From Brevibacillus porteri (GTDB lineage Bacteria; Bacillota; Bacilli; Brevibacillales; Brevibacillaceae), in assembly GCF_003013475.1 (NCBI RefSeq), contig NZ_PXZO01000068.1, positions 24,785 to 88,784 on the forward strand: DNA of 64,000 bases. Direction: 5' to 3'. Position 1 is the stretch's first letter. Each line of letters begins with the position of its first letter. The notes under the pieces are model-generated. The model was not told the DNA's origin and did not search any database. It worked only from the letters and a program-made list of their open reading frames with translations. Positions 8,325-16,034 of this stretch are shown here, piece after piece. Both the position numbers and the translations under genes were made by a program.

Positions 8325-8474
8325 TTATCCCTCCCTTCCCTTCTCTGCTTGGGAACCGATAAAGCTTTCATGCGCGCTTTCATCAAATTGCCGGACGCTT
8401 TCGTTTGCCCGATACCCAATGGCAATCGCAACTCCAATGGTAAACAGCAATAAGACGACACCTAGAGCCAGCAT
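8325..8474 (-). CDS. 49-residue single-span membrane peptide upstream of the permease
   Basis: ATG at 8474 with AAGGAGGGAGAGA immediately upstream, stop TAA at 8325, four bases before the permease start. The peptide starts MLALGVVLLLFTIGVAIAIG (one membrane span, positive residue YR just after) and ends in a charged tail with NESVRQFDESAHESF. The span-plus-tail resembles the first helix of sodium:solute symporters, but no symporter follows; an APC permease does. The strong ribosome site and tight spacing make this a real gene. It may stabilise or regulate the permease. I do not recognise a named family. Confidence 0.7.
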   Translation of the reverse strand: MLALGVVLLLFTIGVAIAIGYRANESVRQFDESAHESFIGSQAEKGREG

Positions 8475-8581
8475 TCTCTCCCTCCTTTCGTCCTAGATGC
8501 AATTCCTTGACAAGTTAGCAGGAATAGTACATTTTACGTGCCAATTTGACAGCTATACCACCTCATTTGACTGGCAGCTGC

Positions 8582-8612
8582 AAAACAAAAGAGCAACTCA
8601 TGAGAGTTGCTC
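8582..8612 (-). terminator. Terminator of the MHYT-GGDEF-EAL gene
   Basis: 9-bp arms GAGCAACTC / GAGTTGCTC with an ATGA loop; on the minus strand TTTTGTTTTG follows. Confidence 0.85.
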
Positions 8613-8619
8613 CTCTTGT

Positions 8620-11037
8620 TTAACTAGCGCCTTTTTGGGCTTGCAAATAAAAGGCTACGTCTTCACTCGGTAACGGTCTGCTGAATAAATAGCCTTGAAC
8701 TTCTTCACACAGATGCTCCTGCAAAAACGCAAGCTCCTCCTTTGTCTCGACCCCTTCCGCGATCACACGCAGTTGCAAATGATGCGCCATGGAAATTATC
8801 GTGGATACGATGGCCTGATTGGAAGGGTGTCCGATCATGTCGCGCACAAACGAGCGATCTATTTTCAAACGATTCAACGGAAATTCTTTCAGATAGTAGA
8901 GAGAACTGTAACCCGTTCCAAAATCGTCAATCGCAACGTGCACCCCTAATTGCTTCAGCTCCTTCAATGCCTGTGTGGCGCGTTGGACGTCGATCATGCT
9001 GCTTTCTGTGATTTCCAGCTCCAAGTATTCCGGTGCCAACCCTGTCTGGTGCAGAATCTCAGCGACCATCTGGGTAAAGTCTTGTTTGAGAAATTGACGC
9101 GCAGATAGATTAACGGCTACCCGAAGCGACATGAGTCCCTGCTCTTGCCATTGTTTGTTCTGTTTGCAGGCCGTCCGCAGCACCCATTCTCCAATCGGTA
9201 CGATCAACCCGGTTTCTTCTGCTACAGAGATGAACTGGTCTGGCAAAAGCAATCCTCGTTCAGGATGATTCCAACGAATCAACGCTTCTACACCAACGAT
9301 TGCGCCTGATTTGGCACATACCTGTGGCTGGTAATGCAATAGAAATTCTCTCCTAGCCAAAGCGCGATTCAATTCATTTTGAATATTCATTTTGTCATTC
9401 ACTGCTTGTTCCAGATTCGGTACGTACAGGTGGAAACTGTTCTTTCCTTTGTCTTTGGCTGCATACATTGCCGCATCTGCGTTACGCATCAAGACACTTC
9501 TGTCTTGTCCATCTTCTGGATATCGAGAAATCCCGATACTCGTCGTTATGTACAGCTCGTGCCCATGGATAAAAAATGCCTGTTCAATCCTTTGGTTGAT
9601 TTCATTCGCTATGGATGAAACTTCTTTTTCCATGACATCCGTTAGAATCACCATGAATTCGTCTCCGCCAAGCCTGCTCACCGTTCCTTTTTTGCACACA
9701 CAATCCTGCAAACGCAAGGAGGCTTCCTGAAGTAACAGGTCACCAAAATCATGCCCCAAGGAATCGTTTACCAGCTTGAAATGGTCGAGATCCAGAAACA
9801 ACACGTATACTTGCTGATCCGTTTTTTGTGCCTCCATGATCACCTGATCCAGTTGTTGTTCGACAAAACGGCGATTCGGCAAACCAGTCAACGAATCGTG
9901 AAAAGCGAGATAATTGATTTTTGTCTCGTATTCTTTCTTATTGGTAATGTCTCTCACAATCATAAAGACACCCGTAATCTGCTGATCGACAAACACGGGG
10001 GTATGGGTCATGTTCAAATGAAGCTGACGACCCTCGCTCGTGGTCAAGGTGATCTCGTAGTTGTGCGCCTCACCTTGCACTGCATTTGTAAAGTTTGTCG
10101 ATATGAGCTCGGCATCTTTAGAAGCACACATCTTCATTAATTTTTCGAGAGGCAAGCTCCGTTCCTTTGTCAATCTCATTGCCGCAGGATTCATGACGCT
10201 TTGGCTACCATCGATCGAGTAAAAGATCACCCCGTCGTAATTGTGCTCAAATAGCGATTTATAGCGTTGATCACTTTCTAGCACGCGCAAGCTCTTCCCT
10301 GCGAATTGCTTGTCCACGTATACAGAAGCCAATGTCACGACCAGAATCATTACGATGACAATGCCAATCATAGTAGCGATCAGGCCCGAATCATCATGCG
10401 AGATCACTGCGATTGTCATGTGCTCGTGAGCGACGAATGTGGTGGCGTACATACCAGTGTAATGCATACCGGTAATGGCTGCCCCCATCAACAGCCCTGC
10501 AATAATTTTACGCCAGAGACCTTTTACTGGGTCCACCGAACGCAATTGAAACGTAAGCATCAACGCAACCATCGAAACCAAGATGGCAACGAAAATAGAT
10601 ATGGTAAACCATAGCCAATCGTACAGAATAATGGCGTTCATCATCATCGCTGCCATCCCTGTATAATGCATTCCGGCGATACCAGACCCAATGACAACCG
10701 ATCCTGTTACTACCCTCGTTTTGGACATGGACTGCTCGCTCACGATCCATAATGTAAGCGCTGATGATAAAACGGCCAAAACAATCGAGAAAAATACAAT
10801 CAGGTTATCATATTGGACGGCAATCGGCAGATGTAAGGCAAGCATGGCAACAAAATGCATAGCCCAAATACCAAGCCCCATGGATACGGCACCAGCACAT
10901 AACCAAAACACACGTCCCCTGCCTTTTGCAAAATGGAGACGTGCGCCTAGATCTAATGCTGTGTATGACGCCATTGCTGAAATAAAATAGGAGAGAAAAA
11001 CCAGAGTCATACTATAGGATTGGTCAAGACTATTCAT
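8620..11037 (-). CDS. MHYT-PAS-GGDEF-EAL membrane protein (c-di-GMP turnover)
   Basis: 805 residues; start at 11037, where AAGGAG lies seven bases upstream (an earlier ATG at 11052 overlaps that site). Residues about 1-245 form a seven-helix MHYT sensor with MHFVAM, MHYTGMAAM and MHYTGMYA, thought to bind a metal and sense a diatomic gas or redox state. A PAS domain follows (about 260-375), then GGDEF (about 380-540) with intact SRLGGDEF, and EAL (about 555-800) with GVEALIRW and the later DDFGTGYSS motif. Both enzymatic signatures look intact, so it could synthesise and degrade c-di-GMP. It stands alone and is followed by its own terminator. Confidence 0.9.
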   Translation of the reverse strand: MNSLDQSYSMTLVFLSYFISAMASYTALDLGARLHFAKGRGRVFWLCAGAVSMGLGIWAMHFVAMLALHLPIAVQYDNLIVFFSIVLAVLSSALTLWIVSEQSMSKTRVVTGSVVIGSGIAGMHYTGMAAMMMNAIILYDWLWFTISIFVAILVSMVALMLTFQLRSVDPVKGLWRKIIAGLLMGAAITGMHYTGMYATTFVAHEHMTIAVISHDDSGLIATMIGIVIVMILVVTLASVYVDKQFAGKSLRVLESDQRYKSLFEHNYDGVIFYSIDGSQSVMNPAAMRLTKERSLPLEKLMKMCASKDAELISTNFTNAVQGEAHNYEITLTTSEGRQLHLNMTHTPVFVDQQITGVFMIVRDITNKKEYETKINYLAFHDSLTGLPNRRFVEQQLDQVIMEAQKTDQQVYVLFLDLDHFKLVNDSLGHDFGDLLLQEASLRLQDCVCKKGTVSRLGGDEFMVILTDVMEKEVSSIANEINQRIEQAFFIHGHELYITTSIGISRYPEDGQDRSVLMRNADAAMYAAKDKGKNSFHLYVPNLEQAVNDKMNIQNELNRALARREFLLHYQPQVCAKSGAIVGVEALIRWNHPERGLLLPDQFISVAEETGLIVPIGEWVLRTACKQNKQWQEQGLMSLRVAVNLSARQFLKQDFTQMVAEILHQTGLAPEYLELEITESSMIDVQRATQALKELKQLGVHVAIDDFGTGYSSLYYLKEFPLNRLKIDRSFVRDMIGHPSNQAIVSTIISMAHHLQLRVIAEGVETKEELAFLQEHLCEEVQGYLFSRPLPSEDVAFYLQAQKGAS

Positions 11038-11227
11038 TACATTCTCCTTCAAAAACCTCTACCGAAGTTTACTCACAAGGAACGTCCTCGCTTTCACGGA
11101 AAGTTAATTGGCGTGCCTGTGACATTCTCCCATCTTATCCGTTTTATAATTCTCTGGCAAGAAGCCGACGACGTTCCCGTTTTGGAGATACTACAAAGGA
11201 ATGCTGCAGCAAAGGAGGGAGATTTCC

Positions 11228-12154
11228 TTGATCCGTATGGGCTATGCCTGCATCAGTGTAAAGACGAAGAACAATCCAAACAAAAAAACGACGGTTGCCC
11301 AAGTAAATAAATTAGATCCCCAAGCTCGGTTAAAAAAGCTGCGGCAAGTTATGCAGGCAAACTTTTTCAATTTAATGGATTTGCTTGCTTATAATGTAGA
11401 AAATCATATCTTTTTGTATCGACTTCCTTCTGAATTTGTTCCACTCGCTACTCATCCAGTAGCAGCTGAATGGGATTGGGCAAAAGAATTTGCATGGGAC
11501 TTCCAAAAAGCAGGGAATTATATCCGCAATCATGGCATTCGTTTGACAGCTCATCCCGGACATTACAGCATATTGAACAGCGACAAGCCTTCTGTGCTGG
11601 AATCGACGATTGCCGATTTTTCCTACCATGCAAAAGTGTTTGATTTACTGGGGCTTGACGATAATTCCGTCTTGGTGACGCACGTGGGAGGAGTATACGA
11701 AGACAAAGCCTCTTCTCTCGATCGTTTTGCATCCAAATTCGAGCTGCTTCCTGAAAACGTCAAACGTCGCTTAGTCGTGGAAAACGATGACATGTCTTTT
11801 ACCATGCGCGAGGTACTGGAGCTGTGCGAACGGATCGGTGTGCCGATGGTGCTCGATATTCATCACCACAACTGCCATTCTGATGGCGAAGATTGGGCGG
11901 AATACCTTCCACGCATTATTCAAACCTGGGGAGAGCGCACACCGAAGATGCACATGTCCTCGCCTAAGTCAGCAAATGACTTTCGCGCTCATGCAGACGA
12001 TATTGATCCCGAGGCGTTCCTGACATTTGTCAGTGCGCTGGCGGATTACAATGTGGACATCATATTGGAATGCAAAAACAAAGATGATGCCCTGCTTACT
12101 TTAAGGCGCGAGTTAAAGAAAAAAGGCGTCGCAGTTGAAGCATTTACGAATTGA
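11228..12154 (+). CDS. uvsE: UV damage endonuclease UvsE
   Basis: 308 residues. The start is most likely TTG at 11228, eight bases after AAAGGAGGGA; ATG 11237 is the alternative. The protein begins with IRMGYACIS, the usual UvdE/UvsE opening, and keeps TIM-barrel metal-site segments: LTAHPGHYSILNS, VTHVGGVYEDK, RLVVENDDMSF, VLDIHHHNCHS and KMHMSSPK. UvsE nicks DNA 5' of UV photoproducts and other lesions, independently of UvrABC. A second UV-repair gene, splB, lies about 11 kb away. A hairpin shared with the next, convergent gene ends the unit. Confidence 0.9.
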   Translation: MIRMGYACISVKTKNNPNKKTTVAQVNKLDPQARLKKLRQVMQANFFNLMDLLAYNVENHIFLYRLPSEFVPLATHPVAAEWDWAKEFAWDFQKAGNYIRNHGIRLTAHPGHYSILNSDKPSVLESTIADFSYHAKVFDLLGLDDNSVLVTHVGGVYEDKASSLDRFASKFELLPENVKRRLVVENDDMSFTMREVLELCERIGVPMVLDIHHHNCHSDGEDWAEYLPRIIQTWGERTPKMHMSSPKSANDFRAHADDIDPEAFLTFVSALADYNVDIILECKNKDDALLTLRRELKKKGVAVEAFTN

Positions 12155-12160
12155 GTATGG

Positions 12161-12192
12161 AAAAGGACGCCGCTTAATTAGCTGGCGTCCTT
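12161..12192. terminator. Shared hairpin between uvsE and the repeat-protein gene
   Basis: Arms AAGGACGCC / GGCGTCCTT with a 12-base loop. On the minus strand TTTT follows directly; on the plus strand the T-tract is short. Confidence 0.7.
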
Positions 12193-12203
12193 CCTCGTGC
12201 GAT

Positions 12204-13268
12204 TCAAAATGAACATCCGCAGTCACACCCACGCCCTCGTCTATGACCCCTTCTATGTCGGCAATTGTATCCGGAGGAAGAGCTACCGCCACTCGAAGAT
12301 GATGAGCCTCGACCAAAGGAACTGCTACCGTCATTCCATAATTGGCAACGGTCATGATAATGATGCATTCTCCGTTCATGATGTTTGTAATGTCTGCGGT
12401 ATTCCATGTATTTGCGGCGATTTTCACGATGCTCATCGCATTTGTGATGGAAATACTGCATCCGGTCCATATGAAACTGGAATTTAAACAGGTACAGCTC
12501 CAGATCTCTTCCTATGTTCTCATTCGGTCGCGCATTCGGCCTGACATTCGGTCTAATATTTGGTCTAATATTTGGTCTTAGATTTGGCATCATGTTTGGA
12601 CTTTCATTGGGTCTAATATTTGGTCTGATATTCGGTCTTAGATTTGGCATCATGTTTGGACTTTCATTCGGCCGCACATTTGGTCTGACATTCGGCCTTA
12701 CGTTCGGCCCGACATTTGGCCTCATGTTTGGACTTTCGTTTGGCCGGACATTCGGTCTGACATTCGGTCTCATGTTTGGACTCTCATTCGGTCGCACGTT
12801 TGGTCTCACATTGGGTCTTACATTTGGCCTCATGTTTGGGCTCTCATTTGGCCTGACATTTGGTGAAGCGTTAGGCATAGGGTTTGCCGGCATCCGGTTC
12901 GGTGGCATTGGCATAGGATTCGACGGTTTGAGGTTTGGTGGCATCGGATTTGGCGGCATTGGATTGGACGGCTTGAGGTTTGGTGGCATTGGATTCGCTG
13001 GCATCCGATTTGGCGGCATTACGTTCGGCACGTTCGGGTTAGCCAGATTGGGAGCAGGCATGATCGGTTTTTGCGGCATTGGGCGCGCAGGAATAGAATG
13101 ATTCGGATTGATTGGACTTTCCGACTTGGGCTTTTCAGGAGAAGGCTTCATAGGTGACGGCATCGATGGAGACGGCAATGGCATCGCTGAAGAAGGCGGT
13201 TTCGGCATTTCTTTAGGACGCCTTGGGAGTGCGGTAGGCATAGGCGGCATCTTACGTCGCTTTTCCAC
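12204..13268 (-). CDS. Low-complexity RPN/MPPN-repeat protein with basic Cys-His C-terminus, possible spore surface protein
   Basis: 354 residues from a GTG at 13268, with AAAGGA 13 bases upstream; ATG at 13250 is an alternative. Residues about 1-70 are Pro/Ser/Lys/Met-rich. Residues 75-135 repeat MPPNxMPANP-like units. Residues about 135-265 are tetrapeptide repeats RPNV, RPNI, ESPN and MRPN. The C-terminal part is different: an amphipathic acidic/aromatic helix (LELYLFKFQFHMDRMQYF), a His/Arg/Tyr-rich block (RRHYKHHERRMHHYHDRC), a Ser/Gly linker, and CRHRRGHRRGRGCDCGCSF at the end. I do not recognise a family. Basic, Tyr/His-rich and Cys-terminated repeats resemble spore coat and exosporium proteins, so a spore-surface role is inferred. 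A CATACCATG upstream on its strand resembles a sporulation sigma -10. Confidence 0.6.
   Translation of the reverse strand: MEKRRKMPPMPTALPRRPKEMPKPPSSAMPLPSPSMPSPMKPSPEKPKSESPINPNHSIPARPMPQKPIMPAPNLANPNVPNVMPPNRMPANPMPPNLKPSNPMPPNPMPPNLKPSNPMPMPPNRMPANPMPNASPNVRPNESPNMRPNVRPNVRPNVRPNESPNMRPNVRPNVRPNESPNMRPNVGPNVRPNVRPNVRPNESPNMMPNLRPNIRPNIRPNESPNMMPNLRPNIRPNIRPNVRPNARPNENIGRDLELYLFKFQFHMDRMQYFHHKCDEHRENRRKYMEYRRHYKHHERRMHHYHDRCQLWNDGSSSFGRGSSSSSGGSSSSGYNCRHRRGHRRGRGCDCGCSF
12541..12860 (-). repeat. Nested 12-nt and 60-nt tandem DNA repeats inside the repeat-protein gene
   Basis: The basic unit is 12 bases encoding RPNx on the minus strand. A higher-order unit is anchored on CATGTTTGGACTTTCATT, which recurs near 12591, 12651, 12722, 12771 and 12831, that is at intervals of 60, about 71, 49 and 60 bases. 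Copies differ by silent and conservative changes, so the array is old enough to have diverged but still aligned for slippage. Confidence 0.85.
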
Positions 13269-13306
13269 GGAATTCTACACGTCCTTTCGGATGAAATAAC
13301 ACAGTA

Positions 13307-13315
13307 CATGGTATG
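13307..13315 (-). promoter_or_regulatory. Sporulation-sigma-like -10 element upstream of the repeat-protein gene
   Basis: On the minus strand CATACCATG fits CATANNNTR (sigma-K/sigma-E -10 pattern), 39 bases before the GTG. I see no convincing -35, so this is weak. Confidence 0.3.
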
Positions 13316-13402
13316 ACATTTATCCAACTCGAGAGACGACTCTCGCCCAGTTTGAAAAAAAGGACTAAGCCCGTTTTTTACACTCTAGGGAAGTCGCCGT
13401 GA

Positions 13403-13415
13403 CAAGATCATCTTG
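13403..13415. promoter_or_regulatory. Palindrome overlapping the hutH -35 box, possible operator
   Basis: Perfect 6-1-6 inverted repeat CAAGAT-C-ATCTTG whose right end covers the first three bases of the -35 hexamer. Confidence 0.45.
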
Positions 13416-13440
13416 ACTGCACGCAGACATTTGATACAAT
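13413..13440 (+). promoter_or_regulatory. Sigma-A promoter of the hutH leader
   Basis: -35 TTGACT (13413-13418), 16-base spacer, -10 TACAAT (13435-13440). Transcription would begin near 13447, leaving an mRNA leader of about 180 bases before hutH. Confidence 0.7.
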
Positions 13441-13498
13441 GATAGCAATAGCTAAAATAATCAGACAGTTGCACATGAACGAAAGTGAGGAAGAACGT

Positions 13499-13573
13499 AT
13501 GCCGCCACGAATGCAGGCTTGCACGTTTTCATCCAATCACATACATGCTCTCGAGCGAGGGGTTAGGATATGA
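13499..13573 (+). CDS. Putative 24-residue leader peptide of hutH
   Basis: ATG at 13499 with GTGAGG eight bases upstream; stop TGA at 13571-13573. The peptide contains the His-bearing segment SNHIHALERG near its end. Its stop codon is exactly the three-base loop of the terminator hairpin that follows, and the last six sense codons are the hairpin's 5' arm. A ribosome finishing this peptide would therefore block hairpin formation. The coding reading is supported by position, not by homology. Confidence 0.5.
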   Translation: MPPRMQACTFSSNHIHALERGVRI

Positions 13574-13595
13574 TATCCTAACCCCTCGCTCTTTT
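13553..13595 (+). terminator. Perfect 18-bp terminator hairpin in the hutH leader (attenuator candidate)
   Basis: 5' arm 13553-13570 (GAGCGAGG to TTAGGATA), loop TGA, 3' arm 13574-13591, tail TTTT. It lies 33 bases before the hutH start and between the promoter and the gene, so transcription must read through it to express hutH. Confidence 0.8.
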
Positions 13596-13628
13596 CGTTC
13601 TCTGCTCTGCTAAAGGAGGAAATTACAG

Positions 13629-15143
13629 ATGAATCAGCAAGCAAACGTTGTAAAAGTAGATGGGGATCAATTACGTATCGAAGATGTTGTTTCCATCGCA
13701 AGAAGCGCCACCCACATCCAATTGACCGAAGAAGCATTGAATCGTGTTCGTGACTCACGTGCCATGGTGGAGAGAATGGTATCGCAGCAGGAAGTCGTAT
13801 ACGGAATCACCACTGGCTTCGGAAAATTCTCCGATGTCATGATCCAAGATGAGGACGTAAGCAAGCTGCAAGAAAATTTGATTATGAGTCATGCTTGCGG
13901 GATGGGGGACCCTTATGCCGTTGAAGTTGTCCGTGCGATGATGGCTTTGCGCATCAATGCGTTAGCAAAGGGTTATTCGGGAATTCGGGAAGAGACATTG
14001 CTTCAGCTTGTAGAACTATGCAATAGAGGCGTTCATCCGATTATTCCTCAACAAGGTTCCCTTGGTGCAAGCGGCGACTTAGCCCCTCTCGCTCATATGG
14101 TATTGGTTATGCTCGGCAAAGGTGAAGCGCTCGTCAATGGCAAGCGACTATCCGGAAAAGAAGCACTGAGTGAAGTAGGTCTCTCCCCAATTCGACTGGA
14201 GGCAAAAGAAGGTCTGGCTCTGATTAACGGTACACAGGCAATGACTGCACAGCTTTGCCTCGCCTTGTATGATTCGCGAGTTCTGCTTGAAAGCGCTGAA
14301 TTGATTGCGGCCATGACGATTGAAGCGCTGCGCGGAATTCCAAAAGCCTTTGATCCCCAGCTCCATCTCGTCCGCCCGCATCCAGGACAGCAGGAATCAG
14401 CAAAGCGCTTGCTCCAGCACTTATCCGGCAGCAAACGTACAACTGCGCAGGGTGAGCTACGTGTCCAAGATCCATATAGCCTTCGTTGCCTCCCGCAAGT
14501 ACATGGTGCAACTCGTGATACGCTGGAGTATGTATGGACCACGGTTACACGCGAATGCAATAGCGTCACTGATAACCCTATCCTTTTTACAGAAACCGGC
14601 GACGTTATCTCCGGCGGAAATTTCCATGGTCAGCCAATGGCATTCGCAGCTGATTTTCTTGCCATTGCCATGGCTGAGCTTGCAAATATTTCCGAAAGAC
14701 GCACAGAACGTCTCGTCAATCCACAGCTAAGTGGTCTTCCCGGATTCTTAACCGAAAATGGCGGACTCCATTCTGGATTTATGATTACACAATATGTAGC
14801 CGCTTCCATCGTTTCTGAAAACAAAGTGCTCTGCCATCCCGCATCAGTCGATTCGATTCCGTCATCTGCCAATCAGGAGGACCATGTCAGCATGGGAACG
14901 ACTTCTGCTCGCAAGCTTCGTACAATCGTATCGAATGTCACCAAGGTGCTTGCCATTGAATATTTGGCAGCAGCTCAAGCTATTGATTTTGGCTCGGGAG
15001 ATCTCGGCACAGGTACAGCGCGAGCCTATGAGCAGTTGCGTCGGGTGATTCCCCGCCTGCATGAAGACCGAGAAATGCATCCTGATCTCGTAAAGGCAGA
15101 AGAGCTGATCCAACAAGGGACACTCGCATTTGTAACGGAATAA
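13629..15143 (+). CDS. hutH: Histidine ammonia-lyase
   Basis: 504 residues, ATG with AAAGGAGG upstream. The enzyme converts L-histidine to urocanate and ammonia, the first step of histidine use. The Ala-Ser-Gly triad that cyclises to the MIO cofactor is in GSLGASGDLAPLAHM (about residues 141-155). The active-site region YGITTGFGKF and the substrate segment SVTDNPILF are also present. Length is normal. No other hut gene (hutU, hutI, hutG, hutP) is nearby, so this gene is separate from the rest of the pathway. Expression appears to be governed by the leader hairpin just upstream. Confidence 0.95.
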   Translation: MNQQANVVKVDGDQLRIEDVVSIARSATHIQLTEEALNRVRDSRAMVERMVSQQEVVYGITTGFGKFSDVMIQDEDVSKLQENLIMSHACGMGDPYAVEVVRAMMALRINALAKGYSGIREETLLQLVELCNRGVHPIIPQQGSLGASGDLAPLAHMVLVMLGKGEALVNGKRLSGKEALSEVGLSPIRLEAKEGLALINGTQAMTAQLCLALYDSRVLLESAELIAAMTIEALRGIPKAFDPQLHLVRPHPGQQESAKRLLQHLSGSKRTTAQGELRVQDPYSLRCLPQVHGATRDTLEYVWTTVTRECNSVTDNPILFTETGDVISGGNFHGQPMAFAADFLAIAMAELANISERRTERLVNPQLSGLPGFLTENGGLHSGFMITQYVAASIVSENKVLCHPASVDSIPSSANQEDHVSMGTTSARKLRTIVSNVTKVLAIEYLAAAQAIDFGSGDLGTGTARAYEQLRRVIPRLHEDREMHPDLVKAEELIQQGTLAFVTE

Positions 15144-15237
15144 TCGTTCGTGTATAGGAACCATTGTCTTTCTCTGCTAAAATGGAGCTAAGGATAAGCA
15201 TGTAGATCAAACCACTAGAAGTATGGAGGGCTGTCTC

Positions 15238-15663
15238 ATGAAAGCAGGCAGAGAACTGGACCATCCTGAGTACCTGTTACTGTTTGATGGGGTTTGTCAT
15301 CTGTGCCACGGTGCTGTGCAGTTTATTTTAAAGCGTGATCCGCATGGATACATTCACTTTGCTTCCTTGCAATCACAGAGAGCGCAGGAAATTTTGTCTC
15401 ATTACAACTATCAGGAAAAAGATATGTCATCCGTGGTCTTTATCGCCAACGGACAGCTATATACAAAATCGGATGCGATCTTGCATGTTGGCCGCAAGCT
15501 TCAAGGTGGATGGCCTCTGCTGTCAAACGTAGCTCGGCTCATCCCGAGACCTGTCCGCAATCCGATTTATGATTGGGTCGCGAGAAATCGCTATCGGTGG
15601 ATGGGCAAAGCAGAACAATGCATGCTTCCTACCCCACAGATCAGATCCCGCTTTTTAGATTAA
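15238..15663 (+). CDS. DCC family thiol-disulfide oxidoreductase (DUF393)
   Basis: 141 residues. The ATG at 15238 is preceded by TGGAGGG; the ATG at 15223 overlaps that site. The family signature FDGVCHLCHGAVQFI gives the CxxC redox pair at about residues 21-24, right after a first beta strand as in thioredoxin-like DCC proteins. Further features are the SVVFIANGQLYTKSDAIL strand-turn and the C-terminal VARNRYRWMG, both usual for the family. The role of DUF393 proteins is not well known; a cytoplasmic disulfide reductase is inferred. A hairpin terminator follows. Confidence 0.85.
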   Translation: MKAGRELDHPEYLLLFDGVCHLCHGAVQFILKRDPHGYIHFASLQSQRAQEILSHYNYQEKDMSSVVFIANGQLYTKSDAILHVGRKLQGGWPLLSNVARLIPRPVRNPIYDWVARNRYRWMGKAEQCMLPTPQIRSRFLD

Positions 15664-15665
15664 AA

Positions 15666-15708
15666 GGAAAAGGAGAAGTCGCTGTCCTACCGCGGCTCCT
15701 CCTTTTTT
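15666..15708 (+). terminator. Terminator of the DCC gene
   Basis: AGGAG-AAGTCGC arm pairs with GCGGCT-CCTCCT, then TTTTTT. One bulge is needed. Confidence 0.65.
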
Positions 15709-15723
15709 ATTCGCTGTGCCCAA

Positions 15724-16020
15724 TCATTCGTTCTTGAATGACAATCCCTTTTCGTTTAATGCTGTCCGAAGTTTCGGCATAGATGCTGGCCCCATCCCAT
15801 GATATTTCAGGATCTCTTTTTCGCTGTAACTAGCGAGCTGTTCCAAAGTTGTGATTCCATTGTGTTCCAGTGCCCTTCTAGCTGGTGCCGAGAGCAGAGA
15901 AAGAAATCCTGTGTCCGGTTTGCGTTCTTGCTCACAGATTGGACAAGTCGGACAATCACTGCTTTTCATGTATGAATGACCATTCGCGCAAGTTCTTACC
16001 GTTTTTTTGGAAGTTGTCAT
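15724..16020 (-). CDS. RNA polymerase alpha-CTD-like protein with N-terminal zinc ribbon
   Basis: 98 residues. Residues about 11-30 hold four cysteines (C11, C23, C26, C29 in CANGH and CPTCPICEQE), a likely treble-clef or ribbon zinc site. Residues about 40-95 match the RNAP alpha C-terminal domain fold: LLSAPARRALEHNGI, LEQLASYSEKEILKYHGMG and LRTALNEKGLSF, a helix-hairpin-helix type DNA-binding unit that in the alpha subunit contacts UP elements and activators. No catalytic residues are seen. It could be a small DNA-binding or transcription-associated protein. It lies 15 bases after the aldo/keto reductase gene and is probably co-transcribed with it. Confidence 0.75.
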   Translation of the reverse strand: MTTSKKTVRTCANGHSYMKSSDCPTCPICEQERKPDTGFLSLLSAPARRALEHNGITTLEQLASYSEKEILKYHGMGPASMPKLRTALNEKGLSFKNE

Positions 16021-16034
16021 GGCACATATCCTTT

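Noticed and set aside
8530..8560. TTGGCAC on the minus strand as a sigma-54 -24 box before the permease operon
   Set aside because: The -12 position reads GT instead of GC at the required spacing, and no enhancer-binding regulator is nearby.
12541..12860. Regular short repeats that could suggest a CRISPR array
   Set aside because: Repeat and spacer are not separable, the unit is 12 bases and coding, and no cas genes are present.
12514..13101. Long plus-strand frame of 195 codons with FGL repeats, opposite the RPN-repeat gene
   Set aside because: It exists because the tandem repeats lack stops in both strands. It has no ribosome site and no non-repeat domain, whereas the minus frame has distinct terminal domains.
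13447..13628. HutP-type anti-terminator site in the hutH leader
   Set aside because: HutP sites need regularly spaced UAG triplets; only one UAG is seen in the hairpin and no hutP gene is in the window.
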